In this document: positions 24,898-33,921 of the stretch, in pieces
How the letters are laid out: each line of letters starts with the position of its first letter
Position numbering within the stretch: position 1 is the first letter of the stretch
Source of the DNA: Lachnospiraceae bacterium
GTDB lineage: Bacteria; Bacillota; Clostridia; Lachnospirales; Lachnospiraceae
Direction: 5' to 3'
DNA: 64,000 nt
NCBI GenBank assembly: GCA_009774625.1
Contig: VSOB01000001.1
Location: 1 to 64,000, forward strand
Translations under genes and position numbers: made by a program
The notes under the pieces: generated by a model
What the model was told of the DNA's origin: nothing
The model's database searches: none
What the model saw: the letters and a program-made list of their open reading frames with translations, nothing else

Positions 24898-25625
24898 CTT
24901 AACCTACCTCCTGCGCAGGAAACCGTATATTTTCTGCTTAAATAATATTTTGAGAAGCTCGTCTGCTGCAATCTGCCGATTTCCAGTTTCTCTTTAATAA
25001 AGGAAGGAAAATATGCATCAAACTTCACTTCCATCAAAAGCTGTCCTCTGGAAAGCATAGGATAACGCAGGTTGTCCTGCTCAAAAAAGCAGTCTGTCTG
25101 CAGCGAGGATGTCATATTTCTGTCAAAAGTAATACGTACATTGCCCTCCGGATAAACAAACGGAACCCGTTCATACTCCACGATGGTCTTTGCCCGCATC
25201 CCTTTGCAGCGCATCAGCACCAGAAACTGCTGCAGAACTTCCGGACAGGAAGCAGGATTTTGTGGATCCACCGGAAACGGAATGCCCTTCAGGAGCATCT
25301 CACACTGCCCTCTTGTCAGCGGGGCAGACTCCTTGCAGGTCATACCGTTTTTTTTACTTTTACGCTCCAGCCGGATACTCCGGTCGGATACATCATAAAT
25401 CCTGATCCGGTACTTTGCCCGTTCATTGATGCCATCCTCGTTCTGCCGGAAACAACTGTCCCGATAATCGTCAAAATAAACACTCCGGATCCAGTAATGT
25501 CCCGCTTCCCCTGCATGAGCATCCAATGGGATCAGATTTTTCAGGCGGTAATACAAAAGGGCCTCTTCTTTTTCATCGATCAGGAACTTATATTCATGTC
25601 TGTATGTTCTCTGTCTTTCCCTCAT
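24894..25625 (-). CDS. VTC domain (polyphosphate polymerase-like) protein
   Basis: VTC domains form the tunnel in which yeast Vtc4 makes polyphosphate from ATP; bacterial relatives are little studied. The 243-residue protein is a single VTC domain with the expected basic and acidic tunnel residues: RHEYKFLID, RSVYFDD, AKYRIRIYD, LERKSKKNG, VEYERVPF, ITFDRNM, LLMEVKFD and SKYYLSRKY. It has no membrane segment and probably relies on the overlapping DUF4956 gene product for membrane contact. The start is 4 bases after gtrA, with a weak GAGA site, which suggests translational coupling. Polymerase activity is an inference. Confidence 0.87.
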   Translation of the reverse strand: MRERQRTYRHEYKFLIDEKEEALLYYRLKNLIPLDAHAGEAGHYWIRSVYFDDYRDSCFRQNEDGINERAKYRIRIYDVSDRSIRLERKSKKNGMTCKESAPLTRGQCEMLLKGIPFPVDPQNPASCPEVLQQFLVLMRCKGMRAKTIVEYERVPFVYPEGNVRITFDRNMTSSLQTDCFFEQDNLRYPMLSRGQLLMEVKFDAYFPSFIKEKLEIGRLQQTSFSKYYLSRKYTVSCAGGRLR

Positions 25626-25629
25626 TTCT

Positions 25630-26058
25630 CTACGCTTTCTTTTCCAGAAAAATTTTTCTCGTTATGAAATTATAAACCATAACAATACCTGTGGCAACAA
25701 TTTTTCCAAAAGTTTCCGCCCACTGCCTGCTCATATTCGATGCAAGATAAGGAATCTTCAGATAGATTCCCTCGATGCAGAGAAAGATAATCAGCTCATT
25801 CAGCAAAAGCCCAATCACGCTCAGCACGGTAAAAATCACAAATTCTGTCCGTTTGTCCGCGTTTTCCTTCCGCTCAAACACAAAAGTCATGCTGGCAATG
25901 TAATTAAAAATAAGCGAAATCGTAAAACCGAAGAAATTGGCCACCAGGTAGTACACGCCGAATACGCCGGAAAGTAGTTTAAATATTCCAAAATCGATAA
26001 AAAACGCAAGAAATCCCACGATCCCGAACTTCAAAATCTGATCCACTAATTTTTTCAT
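25630..26058 (-). CDS. GtrA family membrane protein
   Basis: This 142-residue protein has four membrane helices and the GtrA pattern: FGIVGFLAFFIDFGIFKLL, then VANFFGFTISLIFNY, with FVFERKENADKRTEF between helices 2 and 3, and a final helix ending NFITRKIF. GtrA-like proteins are thought to help move or present polyprenyl-phosphate-linked sugars. It sits 12 bases after the phosphoglucomutase gene and 4 bases before the VTC gene, so the three are likely co-transcribed. It could serve a side-branch glucosylation of the cluster's glycan. Confidence 0.9.
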   Translation of the reverse strand: MKKLVDQILKFGIVGFLAFFIDFGIFKLLSGVFGVYYLVANFFGFTISLIFNYIASMTFVFERKENADKRTEFVIFTVLSVIGLLLNELIIFLCIEGIYLKIPYLASNMSRQWAETFGKIVATGIVMVYNFITRKIFLEKKA

Positions 26059-26070
26059 ACTATTCTGTCT

Positions 26071-27804
26071 TTATTTTCCTTCATCCAGTTTCTTTTTCAG
26101 TGCATCGGTCAGCGCTTCCACCTTCGCCTGCGCATCCGCAAGATCTTCGCCCTTCACGCCCATATAGAATTTGATCTTCGGTTCTGTTCCTGAGGGTCTT
26201 GCACAGCACCAGGAATCGTTGGTCAGATCAAAATACAATACATTGGATTTGGGCAGACCGGTTTCGGATGTCTCACCTGTGGCCATATCCGTTACCACAT
26301 TGTTCTCATAGTCGCGCAGCTTTGTCACTTTCAGATCTCCAAACTCCTTCGGCGGATTGCTTCTGAGGCGATCCATGATCTCGGCGATCTGTCTGGAGCC
26401 GTCAATGCCCTTCAATGTAATGGCATACTGACTCTCTTTGTAATATCCGTACTGCTCATATAATTTCAGCATCTGATCCCACAGCGTAATACCGTGCTTC
26501 TTGCACCAGGCAGCCGCCTCACACAGACACATTACGGCAACGACCGCGTCCTTGTCCCTTGCATGGGTGCCTGCCAGACAGCCATAGCTCTCTTCCAGGC
26601 CGAATACATAATGGTTGCAGCCGGTCTGCTCGAACAGCTTGATCTGCTCACCGATAAACTTAAAGCCGGTCAGCACTTCGATGCATTTTACCTGATACCG
26701 GTCGGAAATGGCCTTTGCCATATTGGTGGTGACGATCGTGGTCACAAGCGCCGGATTTTCAGGCATGGTCCCTGTCGCCGTCCGCTCCCGCAGAATATAT
26801 TCTGCAATCAGCATACCGGACATATTCCCGGTAAAGGAAACATACTCTCCCGTTTTCGTATCCTTTGCATAGATGCCCAGACGGTCCGCATCCGGATCGG
26901 TTGCCAGTACGATGTCCGCATCTTTTTCTTTTGCCAGTTTCAGCGCCAGGGTAAACGCCTTGGGATCCTCCGGATTGGGATAATCCAGGGTGGTAAATTC
27001 AGGATCCGGCAGTTCCTGCTCCGGCACCACATAGACATGCTTAAACCCAAGCTCGGACAGAATCCGTCTCACCGGCAGATTGCCTGTGCCGTGGAAGGGT
27101 GTGTACACGATTCTGATATCATCGGCCATCTCTTTGATTACTTCCGGATGGAGAATCTGTTTTTTCAGCTCTTCCATATAAGCATCGTCAATCTCTTTGC
27201 CAATGACCTCATAGAGTCCCTCTGCCTGGGCTTTGGCCTTGTCCATTGTTTTCACCGTATGATAATCGGTTACGGCCTTTACCTCTTCGATGATTTCTTT
27301 GTCTTTGGGAGCCGTTACCTGTGCGCCGTCCTCCCAGTATACCTTATATCCGTTGTATTCCGGCGGGTTATGGCTGGCTGTTACCACGATACCGGAAATA
27401 CAGCCCAGCTTCCGAAGTGCAAACGAAAGTTCCGGTGTGGGACGTAAGGATTCGAACACATACGCCTTGATACCGTTGGCTGCCATACACAGAGCCGCCT
27501 CGTCCGCAAATTCGGGAGACATCAGTCTGGAATCATAGGCGATGGCAATCCCCTTCTCTTTGCCGCCCTTCTTTAAAATGTAATTGGCAAGACCCTGGGT
27601 GGCTTTCCTGACCGTATAAATATTCATACGGTTGGTTCCTGCACCGATTACGCCCCGCAGTCCTCCTGTACCAAATTCCAGTTCCTTATAAAAACGGTCC
27701 TCTGCCTCCGCTTCATTGTCCTGGATCGCCCGCAGCTCCTGTTTGGTTTCTTCGTCAAAATAAGAATCCTCCAGCCAGAATTGTAACTCCTCCTTGTAAC
27801 TCAT
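26071..27804 (-). CDS. pgcA: Phospho-sugar mutase (alpha-phosphoglucomutase)
   Basis: The enzyme interconverts glucose-6-phosphate and glucose-1-phosphate, supplying Glc-1-P for dTDP- and UDP-sugars. At 577 residues it has the length of the Firmicutes PgcA type. The phosphoserine loop is TASHNPPEYNGYK, the metal loop ATDPDADRLGIYA, the sugar-binding loop GLEESYGC, and the C-terminal phosphate-binding loop RPSGTEPK. AGGAGG precedes the ATG. Its place between glycosyltransferase genes and rfbA/rfbB suggests it feeds dTDP-glucose formation for the cluster. Confidence 0.94.
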   Translation of the reverse strand: MSYKEELQFWLEDSYFDEETKQELRAIQDNEAEAEDRFYKELEFGTGGLRGVIGAGTNRMNIYTVRKATQGLANYILKKGGKEKGIAIAYDSRLMSPEFADEAALCMAANGIKAYVFESLRPTPELSFALRKLGCISGIVVTASHNPPEYNGYKVYWEDGAQVTAPKDKEIIEEVKAVTDYHTVKTMDKAKAQAEGLYEVIGKEIDDAYMEELKKQILHPEVIKEMADDIRIVYTPFHGTGNLPVRRILSELGFKHVYVVPEQELPDPEFTTLDYPNPEDPKAFTLALKLAKEKDADIVLATDPDADRLGIYAKDTKTGEYVSFTGNMSGMLIAEYILRERTATGTMPENPALVTTIVTTNMAKAISDRYQVKCIEVLTGFKFIGEQIKLFEQTGCNHYVFGLEESYGCLAGTHARDKDAVVAVMCLCEAAAWCKKHGITLWDQMLKLYEQYGYYKESQYAITLKGIDGSRQIAEIMDRLRSNPPKEFGDLKVTKLRDYENNVVTDMATGETSETGLPKSNVLYFDLTNDSWCCARPSGTEPKIKFYMGVKGEDLADAQAKVEALTDALKKKLDEGK

Positions 27805-27906
27805 TGCCCTACCTCCTGTTTGATCTTAAAATTTTGCAGCCCGCCCATTGTCTTCCGGCAACCGGCAGACCTGTATCGCGCCGGAGCTGGAAACGTACCC
27901 TCACCG

Positions 27907-27934
27907 CTCCGGGCGGAGAATCCTGCAAAGCAGG
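27907..27934 (-). other. Two small hairpins between GT and phosphoglucomutase genes
   Basis: CTCCG/CGGAG (27907-27918) and CCTGC/GCAGG (27922-27934) lie side by side in a 148-base gap. No T-run follows on the minus strand. They could slow read-through or protect a processed mRNA end. Confidence 0.35.
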
Positions 27935-27952
27935 TTTCTTTCCTGTAGTAGT

Positions 27953-29953
27953 TTATTGCCCTCCCGGCAGACGCAGACTGAAATCACTTCTGTCAAGAGA
28001 AAAATTAGGATTGTAATAGGGATCTCCCGCCTCCAGCTCAGCCTTCCACTTCTGACGGAACCTGGCCGATTCTTCATTGTACCGCTCTGCCCGCTCATCC
28101 GAATCATCCAGCCCCCTGGACTTGGATTCAAAATGATACAGCTCCGCAAAGGGTGTGAATACATTTAAAAGTCCTTTTTCCCGCAGGCGCAGGCAGAAAT
28201 CCACATCGTTTAACGCCACTGCAAAGCTCTCGTCCAGTCCTCCCAGTTCGTCAAACCATTCCTTCCGCACCAGAAGGCAGGCTCCCGTTACGGCGGAAAC
28301 ATCCTGGGCATAACACAGCCTGCCCATATATCCCACATTTTCTATATTGACCCTGTAATGAGTATGCCCGGCTGTGCGATGCGCACCCAGCCCCAGTACG
28401 ATCCCTGCATGCTGAATCGTCTTGTCCTCATAATACAGCTTGGCCCCCACTGCGCCCACATCCCGGCGCTGTCCGTACATCAGCATCTCTTCGATCCAGT
28501 TGACCGTAATCACCTGGGTATCGTTATTCAAAAGCAGGAGAAATTCCCCTTCTGCAAAGGAAGCGCCGAAATTGTTGATTTTAGAATAATTGAACCCGCC
28601 TTCATAGGCCACAATCCGGACTTTCGGATGCTTACCGATCTCCTCATAATACTCTCTGATCTCTTCGGAAGCGCTGTTATTCTCCACGACAATGATCTCA
28701 TAATTATCATAGGTGGAGCGGTCCAGTATGGAAGAGACACAGCGGCTCAGATCCGCTGCATGATCTTTATTGGCAATCACAATGGACACTTTGGGATAGC
28801 CGGTCAGTTGATACTGAATCCGGAAGATCGTTTCAAAGGCCCTTGTACTGGTTATTTCAAAATGCTCCATGCCGCAGCTCCGCAGATGATCGGCAATGGC
28901 TCCTCTGGCCGATTCGATGCAGTACAGCTTGGCGCTGATGTCCGATGCCACACTGGCTTTATGAGAACGCCAGTAATACAGAAGCTGCGGCACATGCACC
29001 ACTTTTCTGGCTCTGGTGGTCAGCCGCAGAATCATATCATGGTCCTGACTGCCGTCAAACTCGGAACGGAACAACTCCGTCCCTTCCAGCAGCTCTCTGG
29101 AAAATGCGCTGAAATGGCAGATATAATTGTTGGCCCGCAAATTGTCAATGGCATAATCCGGCTTGAAATGCAGTGTGATCATCCGGTCGATGTTTCCATT
29201 GTGAAAGGTGGCTTCATCACAGTAGATATAGTCTGCATCCTGTTCACAGATGGCCTTCATATATGCAAACAACACACTGGGATGCAGGATATCATCATGG
29301 TCAAACAGTGCAACATACTGCCCTGTGGACATACGGTAACACTCGTTTGTATTGCCGGAAATCCCTTCGTTTTTTTCCAGTTTCCGATATACGATCCGTT
29401 TGTCTCCTGCACAATATCCCTGACATATTTCTCCCACGTATCCATGCTCTCCATCGGAGCCGTCGGCAAGACACAGCTCCCATTTTTCATAGGTCTGTGC
29501 CCTGACAGAGTCGATCATCTCTGTCAGAAACCGCCTGGGCGTATTGTACAGCGGCACCAGAATGCTGAAGGTAATGTCTCTGGGAAACTTTTTCCCTCTC
29601 ATTTCCTCCCGCTGCCTGCTGTCAGGAAAGCTGGCCTTTCCATGAAGGCGCATGGCCTTTCTCTCGATCAGCTTGCTTTTTATCTTTCTGGCGATTCCCC
29701 GCGGACTCCCCAGACGCACAATTCGGTCTTTCATACGGATCATCCAGTGCATCACACTCCGCAGCGGCTTGGTTGCCTTCCAGACAGGGTTGTTTTTAAT
29801 CCGTTTCAGCTTAAAATCCAAGTCCTGGGCCTGGGCCTGGGCGTCCGCCAGTCTGGCCGCAAGCTGTGTATTCTTTTCCTTTTCCTTTTCATAGGCCAGA
29901 CGGTAATATTCCAATAGCTGCGCCGTTCCGTTTTCCCGTTCCGTATTGCCCAT
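27953..29953 (-). CDS. Tandem GT2 glycosyltransferase (two GT-A domains)
   Basis: This 666-residue protein has a short coiled coil at residues 10-50 (Ala/Gln/Leu-rich) and then two complete GT2 domains. The first begins near residue 130 (FSILVPLYNTPRRFLTEMI, ALFDHDDILHPSV, IYCDEATFHNG). The second begins near residue 395 (VSIVIANKDHAADLSRCV, IIVVENNSASEE, LLLLNNDTQVITVNW, FAVALNDVDFCLRLREKG). Both carry Asp-rich DXD-like motifs, so both may be active and add two sugars or a repeating disaccharide. TAGGAG precedes the ATG, 8 bases after the preceding gene. Confidence 0.88.
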   Translation of the reverse strand: MGNTERENGTAQLLEYYRLAYEKEKEKNTQLAARLADAQAQAQDLDFKLKRIKNNPVWKATKPLRSVMHWMIRMKDRIVRLGSPRGIARKIKSKLIERKAMRLHGKASFPDSRQREEMRGKKFPRDITFSILVPLYNTPRRFLTEMIDSVRAQTYEKWELCLADGSDGEHGYVGEICQGYCAGDKRIVYRKLEKNEGISGNTNECYRMSTGQYVALFDHDDILHPSVLFAYMKAICEQDADYIYCDEATFHNGNIDRMITLHFKPDYAIDNLRANNYICHFSAFSRELLEGTELFRSEFDGSQDHDMILRLTTRARKVVHVPQLLYYWRSHKASVASDISAKLYCIESARGAIADHLRSCGMEHFEITSTRAFETIFRIQYQLTGYPKVSIVIANKDHAADLSRCVSSILDRSTYDNYEIIVVENNSASEEIREYYEEIGKHPKVRIVAYEGGFNYSKINNFGASFAEGEFLLLLNNDTQVITVNWIEEMLMYGQRRDVGAVGAKLYYEDKTIQHAGIVLGLGAHRTAGHTHYRVNIENVGYMGRLCYAQDVSAVTGACLLVRKEWFDELGGLDESFAVALNDVDFCLRLREKGLLNVFTPFAELYHFESKSRGLDDSDERAERYNEESARFRQKWKAELEAGDPYYNPNFSLDRSDFSLRLPGGQ

Positions 29954-29961
29954 AACATCTC

Positions 29962-31860
29962 CTAGATCGTAAAGCTCTTATCTGTCTTTTGGTACAGTTT
30001 CTGATGGGAACATCTGTCTCTTGCCAGCATGGAGATGGTATACGTATCCTCCGGCAGAGCAGATTTGGGGATCCTGCATACAAAACCGGCCAGATCCACA
30101 TTGGTCTGGTCAGGCAGGACTGCCCTCACATCTTTCCGGTACCGCGTCAGCACCTGCACTTCATAGATGCCGCCCTTCCCGCCATGCAGCAGAAGGCTGC
30201 GTCTGTAACGGCAATTGTCCATTCCCAATACATAAGACCAGCCCTCAATCCAGTATACTTCATCTTTGTCCGTAATCTCCAGCCGCCGTTCCAGCCTGCC
30301 ATGCTCCACATGCACCATCAGACAGCCGTTTTCCCACTGCAAAGGCTCCGGTTTCTTCCACCGTCTGACCTTCACATAATGATCCATTTTTTCAAATTCA
30401 TACATAAAGTCTGCATTGTATACATTGGAAATCCCGGCCAGATTCCGGCTGTAAAACGGATCATAGCCCCGCAGGGAAGGATGCCTTACATACAGCGTTT
30501 CCTTTTCCTGCAGCAGTCTGGCCCATTTCTCGTCGGACAGATTATCGTCTCCCCGGCTCAGCGATTCATGATGGTACAATACCACGTCATTTCTTAATAC
30601 ATTATAATACCCCAATTCATAAAGGGCAAAACAAAAATCCACATCATTGTAGGAAACTGCCATCCCTTCATACAGCCGGCCCGCTTCCTCATATTTGCGC
30701 CTCTCCACCATAAGACAGGCGGCCGTCACTCCTATCATATCATAAGTATGCCTGTTCTGGCCATGATAATAGGAATTTTCATCCGTCATCTTCAGCAGCT
30801 TATGCGCCGGTCCCACTTTCAGATTGGTAATGCCCACATGCTGGATCAGATCGCTGCCCGGATAGAGCAGCTTGGCTCCCACCGCCCCCACATGGGCCAG
30901 GCGGGCTTTTTCCCAGAGCCGCACCAGCCACAGAGGATCTATGATTTCCATATCATCATTGAGCAGAAGCAGAAAGCTGCCTTCCGCCCGGCTGATCCCC
31001 AGATTACACATACGTGAAAAATTAAAAGGCATCGGCTCATACAGATACCGGAAGTCATACTGCACCGCCATTTGTTCCAGGACAGCTTTGTTCTCCGGGC
31101 TGCTGCCATTGTCCACTACAATGATTTCCAGTAAGAGTCCTCCCGGCCCGGTCCGCTCCCGCAGACTGGAAAGGCATACTTTAAGCACATCCGGATTGTC
31201 TTTGGATGGGATGACCACGGAGATCAGTTCACCGGCAGGCACAGGCTGACCGCCGTGATACGCCGTCGCGTCGGTTTTCTGATTCTGATGCAGATCAGAT
31301 TTCATATGGATCAGCACCTTACTGATAGAAGCAATGGCTTTCTGCCCATCGTTGGCCCGTATCCAGTCCTGATCCGTCACCTTTCTGGTCAATGTCAAAA
31401 GCAGACTATGGCACCCCCCGCTGTCACAGTCTGTCAGATACGGCTCCCAGTCCTCCCGCGGCAAATCTGCCAGCAGGCTTTTGTGTACTGCAAAGAAATG
31501 TCCGAAATAGGAAAAACTCTCCAGTGTATCCGGTGACCACTCCGGCTTGAACCAGGGTGCATACCGCCGTCCTGCTTCATCCAGGCAGTCCTCGTCTCCA
31601 TAGGCAATCCTGACCCAGGGATGCCGCCGGAAGAAATCCGTCACCAGCCCCGCTGCCTGCGCCTCCACGCTGCCATGCCGGTCTGCAAACAGCACGATGT
31701 CCGGATCAGGGTCCGGGTAACGCTTCTCCTTCCAGTCCTCATGTCTCAGATACCACTGCCGGTAAGGATCCTTTTGCCGCTCCAGCTCCTTAAGATAGTT
31801 TTCGTAACATATGCTGTTTAATTTCCGCTGAATCTTCTCTTTTATGATTTGTAAAGCCAT
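29962..31860 (-). CDS. Large GT2 glycosyltransferase with degenerate first domain and C-terminal extra domain
   Basis: This 632-residue protein has an N-terminal region (residues 50-160) that looks like the second half of a GT-A domain (IAYGDEDCLDEAGRRYAPWF, then FGHFFAVHKSLLA), without the usual nucleotide-binding start. A full GT2 domain begins near residue 215 (ISVVIPSKDNPDVLKVCL, IIVVDNGSSPEN, FLLLLNDDMEIIDPLW, AVSYNDVDFCFALYELG). The last 120 residues form an added beta-rich segment. The first four codons overlap the end of the methyltransferase-kinase gene by 19 bases, so translation is probably coupled. AAAGGA precedes the ATG. Confidence 0.86.
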   Translation of the reverse strand: MALQIIKEKIQRKLNSICYENYLKELERQKDPYRQWYLRHEDWKEKRYPDPDPDIVLFADRHGSVEAQAAGLVTDFFRRHPWVRIAYGDEDCLDEAGRRYAPWFKPEWSPDTLESFSYFGHFFAVHKSLLADLPREDWEPYLTDCDSGGCHSLLLTLTRKVTDQDWIRANDGQKAIASISKVLIHMKSDLHQNQKTDATAYHGGQPVPAGELISVVIPSKDNPDVLKVCLSSLRERTGPGGLLLEIIVVDNGSSPENKAVLEQMAVQYDFRYLYEPMPFNFSRMCNLGISRAEGSFLLLLNDDMEIIDPLWLVRLWEKARLAHVGAVGAKLLYPGSDLIQHVGITNLKVGPAHKLLKMTDENSYYHGQNRHTYDMIGVTAACLMVERRKYEEAGRLYEGMAVSYNDVDFCFALYELGYYNVLRNDVVLYHHESLSRGDDNLSDEKWARLLQEKETLYVRHPSLRGYDPFYSRNLAGISNVYNADFMYEFEKMDHYVKVRRWKKPEPLQWENGCLMVHVEHGRLERRLEITDKDEVYWIEGWSYVLGMDNCRYRRSLLLHGGKGGIYEVQVLTRYRKDVRAVLPDQTNVDLAGFVCRIPKSALPEDTYTISMLARDRCSHQKLYQKTDKSFTI

Positions 31861-33920
31861 GTCAATCCTTTATATTTCTTATGATTTCCCTTTGTTTCCC
31901 CGATTCCGCCTGCGATGGACTCCGCCATTTCTTTTGTGATCCGGAGAATTTCCAGTTCCATGGCCAGTCCGGTTCCGGGATGATGAATCGTAATGCCCGG
32001 ATCGTCAGTGGCAAACACTGCCGTAGTTTCCGAAAGTACGATGCCGTTACAGGTAACCTCCCGGTCTTTCAATGTCCTGGACTGTCCGTTCACCTGGAGG
32101 GACGCCACTCTGACAAGGCAATAGTCCAGCGAAGGATCCAGTCGGACCGCCTGCAGCCCCGGTTTTCCCTCTATCCCGATCCGAAGCAGCTCTTTCTCCC
32201 GGTAGCCCTCTGACAGGAAATACGAAGTTTCCTCTGAAAATCCGTTTCCCATATCCTCATAGACCTGTATCCGGTTTCTCTCCTGCGCCTGCAGATACGC
32301 CCGGCTCAGCTCCTCCACCGGCACCACAGGACAATGAATGGCTTCCCATATCTCAATCATGGACTTTCTCTTTCCTGTGGTGTATTTCTGAAACTCCAGT
32401 TCCCGTGCGGCGGTTTCCTGAAACCGCACCTCCCGGTATCCCAGCTCTTCCATCAGCTCCAGGCTGACTTTTTTTCTTCTTTCAGAACCAAGCGCATAAC
32501 AGTACAGTGCCCTTGCTATGATCTCCCGTGCGGGAGCCTCTCTTTCAAACACCCATTCGTAATCGATCAGGCTCCAGTCCTGCCCGTTCACAATGATATT
32601 GGGAAAAATCAGGTCATGGTCATACAAAGGCGTCTGTTTCGGATACTCCACCAGCCTGCAATACCGGTCAAACAGGGCGCGGAACCCTTTTCTGTCCTCC
32701 CGCTCCAGACTCTCGTCCAGCAGCTCTTCCAGTGTCCGTCCCGGCAAAAATTCAAAAACCGCTTCGTCTCCGTCCATATGACACCGATTGATGGCAAGAC
32801 CGCTGCCTGCAAACGCCGTCTCCAGTCTCCCGGCATTGTCCGAAAGCCGCTTTACATGGGCCCTGGCCTCCTGCATCAGAGGGATCTTGCGTACCTCAAA
32901 GGCTTCCCCGCCGCCGGATGCCGCCCCTGTTTTTCGGATTTCCGTCCGGATCGCATACTCCGGCGCCCGGTCATTGGAGAATCTGGCATATACCACCGGC
33001 AGTTTCTCTCCGATCACCAACACATACGAATTGGAAAACCAGGGAAACAGCCCTTCCCGGATCAGACTGTCAAACACCAGCTTTTCATCGAACAACAACA
33101 GTCTGTCCCTGTCAAAATTCCGCATATTATCGGATAATTCACCCACCTTGGGCAGGCGCATGTCCGAATACAGACAGGTCATAAATTTATAGTCCGGATA
33201 AGGATAATAAAAAGAATAGTCCGTTATGCCTCCCGCCCTGCAGATCTCCTCCAGAGCCGCTCTCGTAAAGGTGCGCACACCCCCGCCGCCCGGATAGCTT
33301 TCCAGGCCGTCAAAGTATGTGCCCAGATGATCTTCCTTACAGCCTGCCCAATATTTCAGGCCCAGCCGGTTCTCTATGGCAATCACCAGCCTGCCGCCGG
33401 GCGCCAGATGCTTTTTCATCAGCTCCAGAAACGTTTCGTAAGGCGTATCGCCGCCGATATAGCCCTGTGCATATTCAAATACGCCAATCAAAAAAATGTA
33501 ATCATAATCACAGGCAAGCAATGGCTCAATCTCCTGAAAATTGCCCAGTTTTATGGTTACATTTTCATATGCTGCATGACGGCAGGCATTGATCAGGCTC
33601 CGTTTTTTCGACAGGTCCACACAGGTGACACTCTCTGCCTTCCGTGCCAGCGCCCCCGTAATGGCGCCGCATCCGGAGCCCACCTCCAGCACCCGGTCTG
33701 TTTTTTTCACCGGTACCCAGCTTACGATATTCTCACGCAGCCGGGACAGGTGATACAGTACCGGCCAGCTTTTCCTTTCTTCTATCGCCTCCGGGTATGC
33801 ATCCTCTCCCCGGCTTTTCACGATTTCCAGTATTTCATCTTCCACCGCGCCGTCGCAGTAAAGATCCTCCCCCGGATAATGGGTTTCATCTATTACAACC
33901 TTTCCTGTCATTTCTGCCAT
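31842..33920 (-). CDS. WbdD-like methyltransferase-kinase fusion (candidate glycan chain terminator)
   Basis: This 692-residue protein joins a class I SAM methyltransferase to a kinase-like domain. Motif I is VLEVGSGCGAITG at about residues 77-89, with VTCVDLSKKR as motif II. At about 340-460 are kinase-like elements: hinge FEFLPGRTLEELL, catalytic-type loop YDHDLIFPN (compare HGDxxxxN of APH-type kinases) and metal-binding-type IDYEW. A beta-rich C-terminal region follows. E. coli WbdD has the same order, and phosphorylates and methylates the end of the O9a chain before Wzm/Wzt export. Here wzt and wzm lie directly upstream; the start is 1 base after the wzt stop, with AAAGGA 8 bases before. 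Function by analogy. Confidence 0.78.
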   Translation of the reverse strand: MAEMTGKVVIDETHYPGEDLYCDGAVEDEILEIVKSRGEDAYPEAIEERKSWPVLYHLSRLRENIVSWVPVKKTDRVLEVGSGCGAITGALARKAESVTCVDLSKKRSLINACRHAAYENVTIKLGNFQEIEPLLACDYDYIFLIGVFEYAQGYIGGDTPYETFLELMKKHLAPGGRLVIAIENRLGLKYWAGCKEDHLGTYFDGLESYPGGGGVRTFTRAALEEICRAGGITDYSFYYPYPDYKFMTCLYSDMRLPKVGELSDNMRNFDRDRLLLFDEKLVFDSLIREGLFPWFSNSYVLVIGEKLPVVYARFSNDRAPEYAIRTEIRKTGAASGGGEAFEVRKIPLMQEARAHVKRLSDNAGRLETAFAGSGLAINRCHMDGDEAVFEFLPGRTLEELLDESLEREDRKGFRALFDRYCRLVEYPKQTPLYDHDLIFPNIIVNGQDWSLIDYEWVFEREAPAREIIARALYCYALGSERRKKVSLELMEELGYREVRFQETAARELEFQKYTTGKRKSMIEIWEAIHCPVVPVEELSRAYLQAQERNRIQVYEDMGNGFSEETSYFLSEGYREKELLRIGIEGKPGLQAVRLDPSLDYCLVRVASLQVNGQSRTLKDREVTCNGIVLSETTAVFATDDPGITIHHPGTGLAMELEILRITKEMAESIAGGIGETKGNHKKYKGLTWLYKS

Positions 33921-33921
33921 C

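Noticed and set aside
28358..29917. Plus-strand frame of 519 codons over the tandem GT2 gene
   Set aside because: It is antisense to a clear two-domain glycosyltransferase and has His/Ile-rich non-globular composition.
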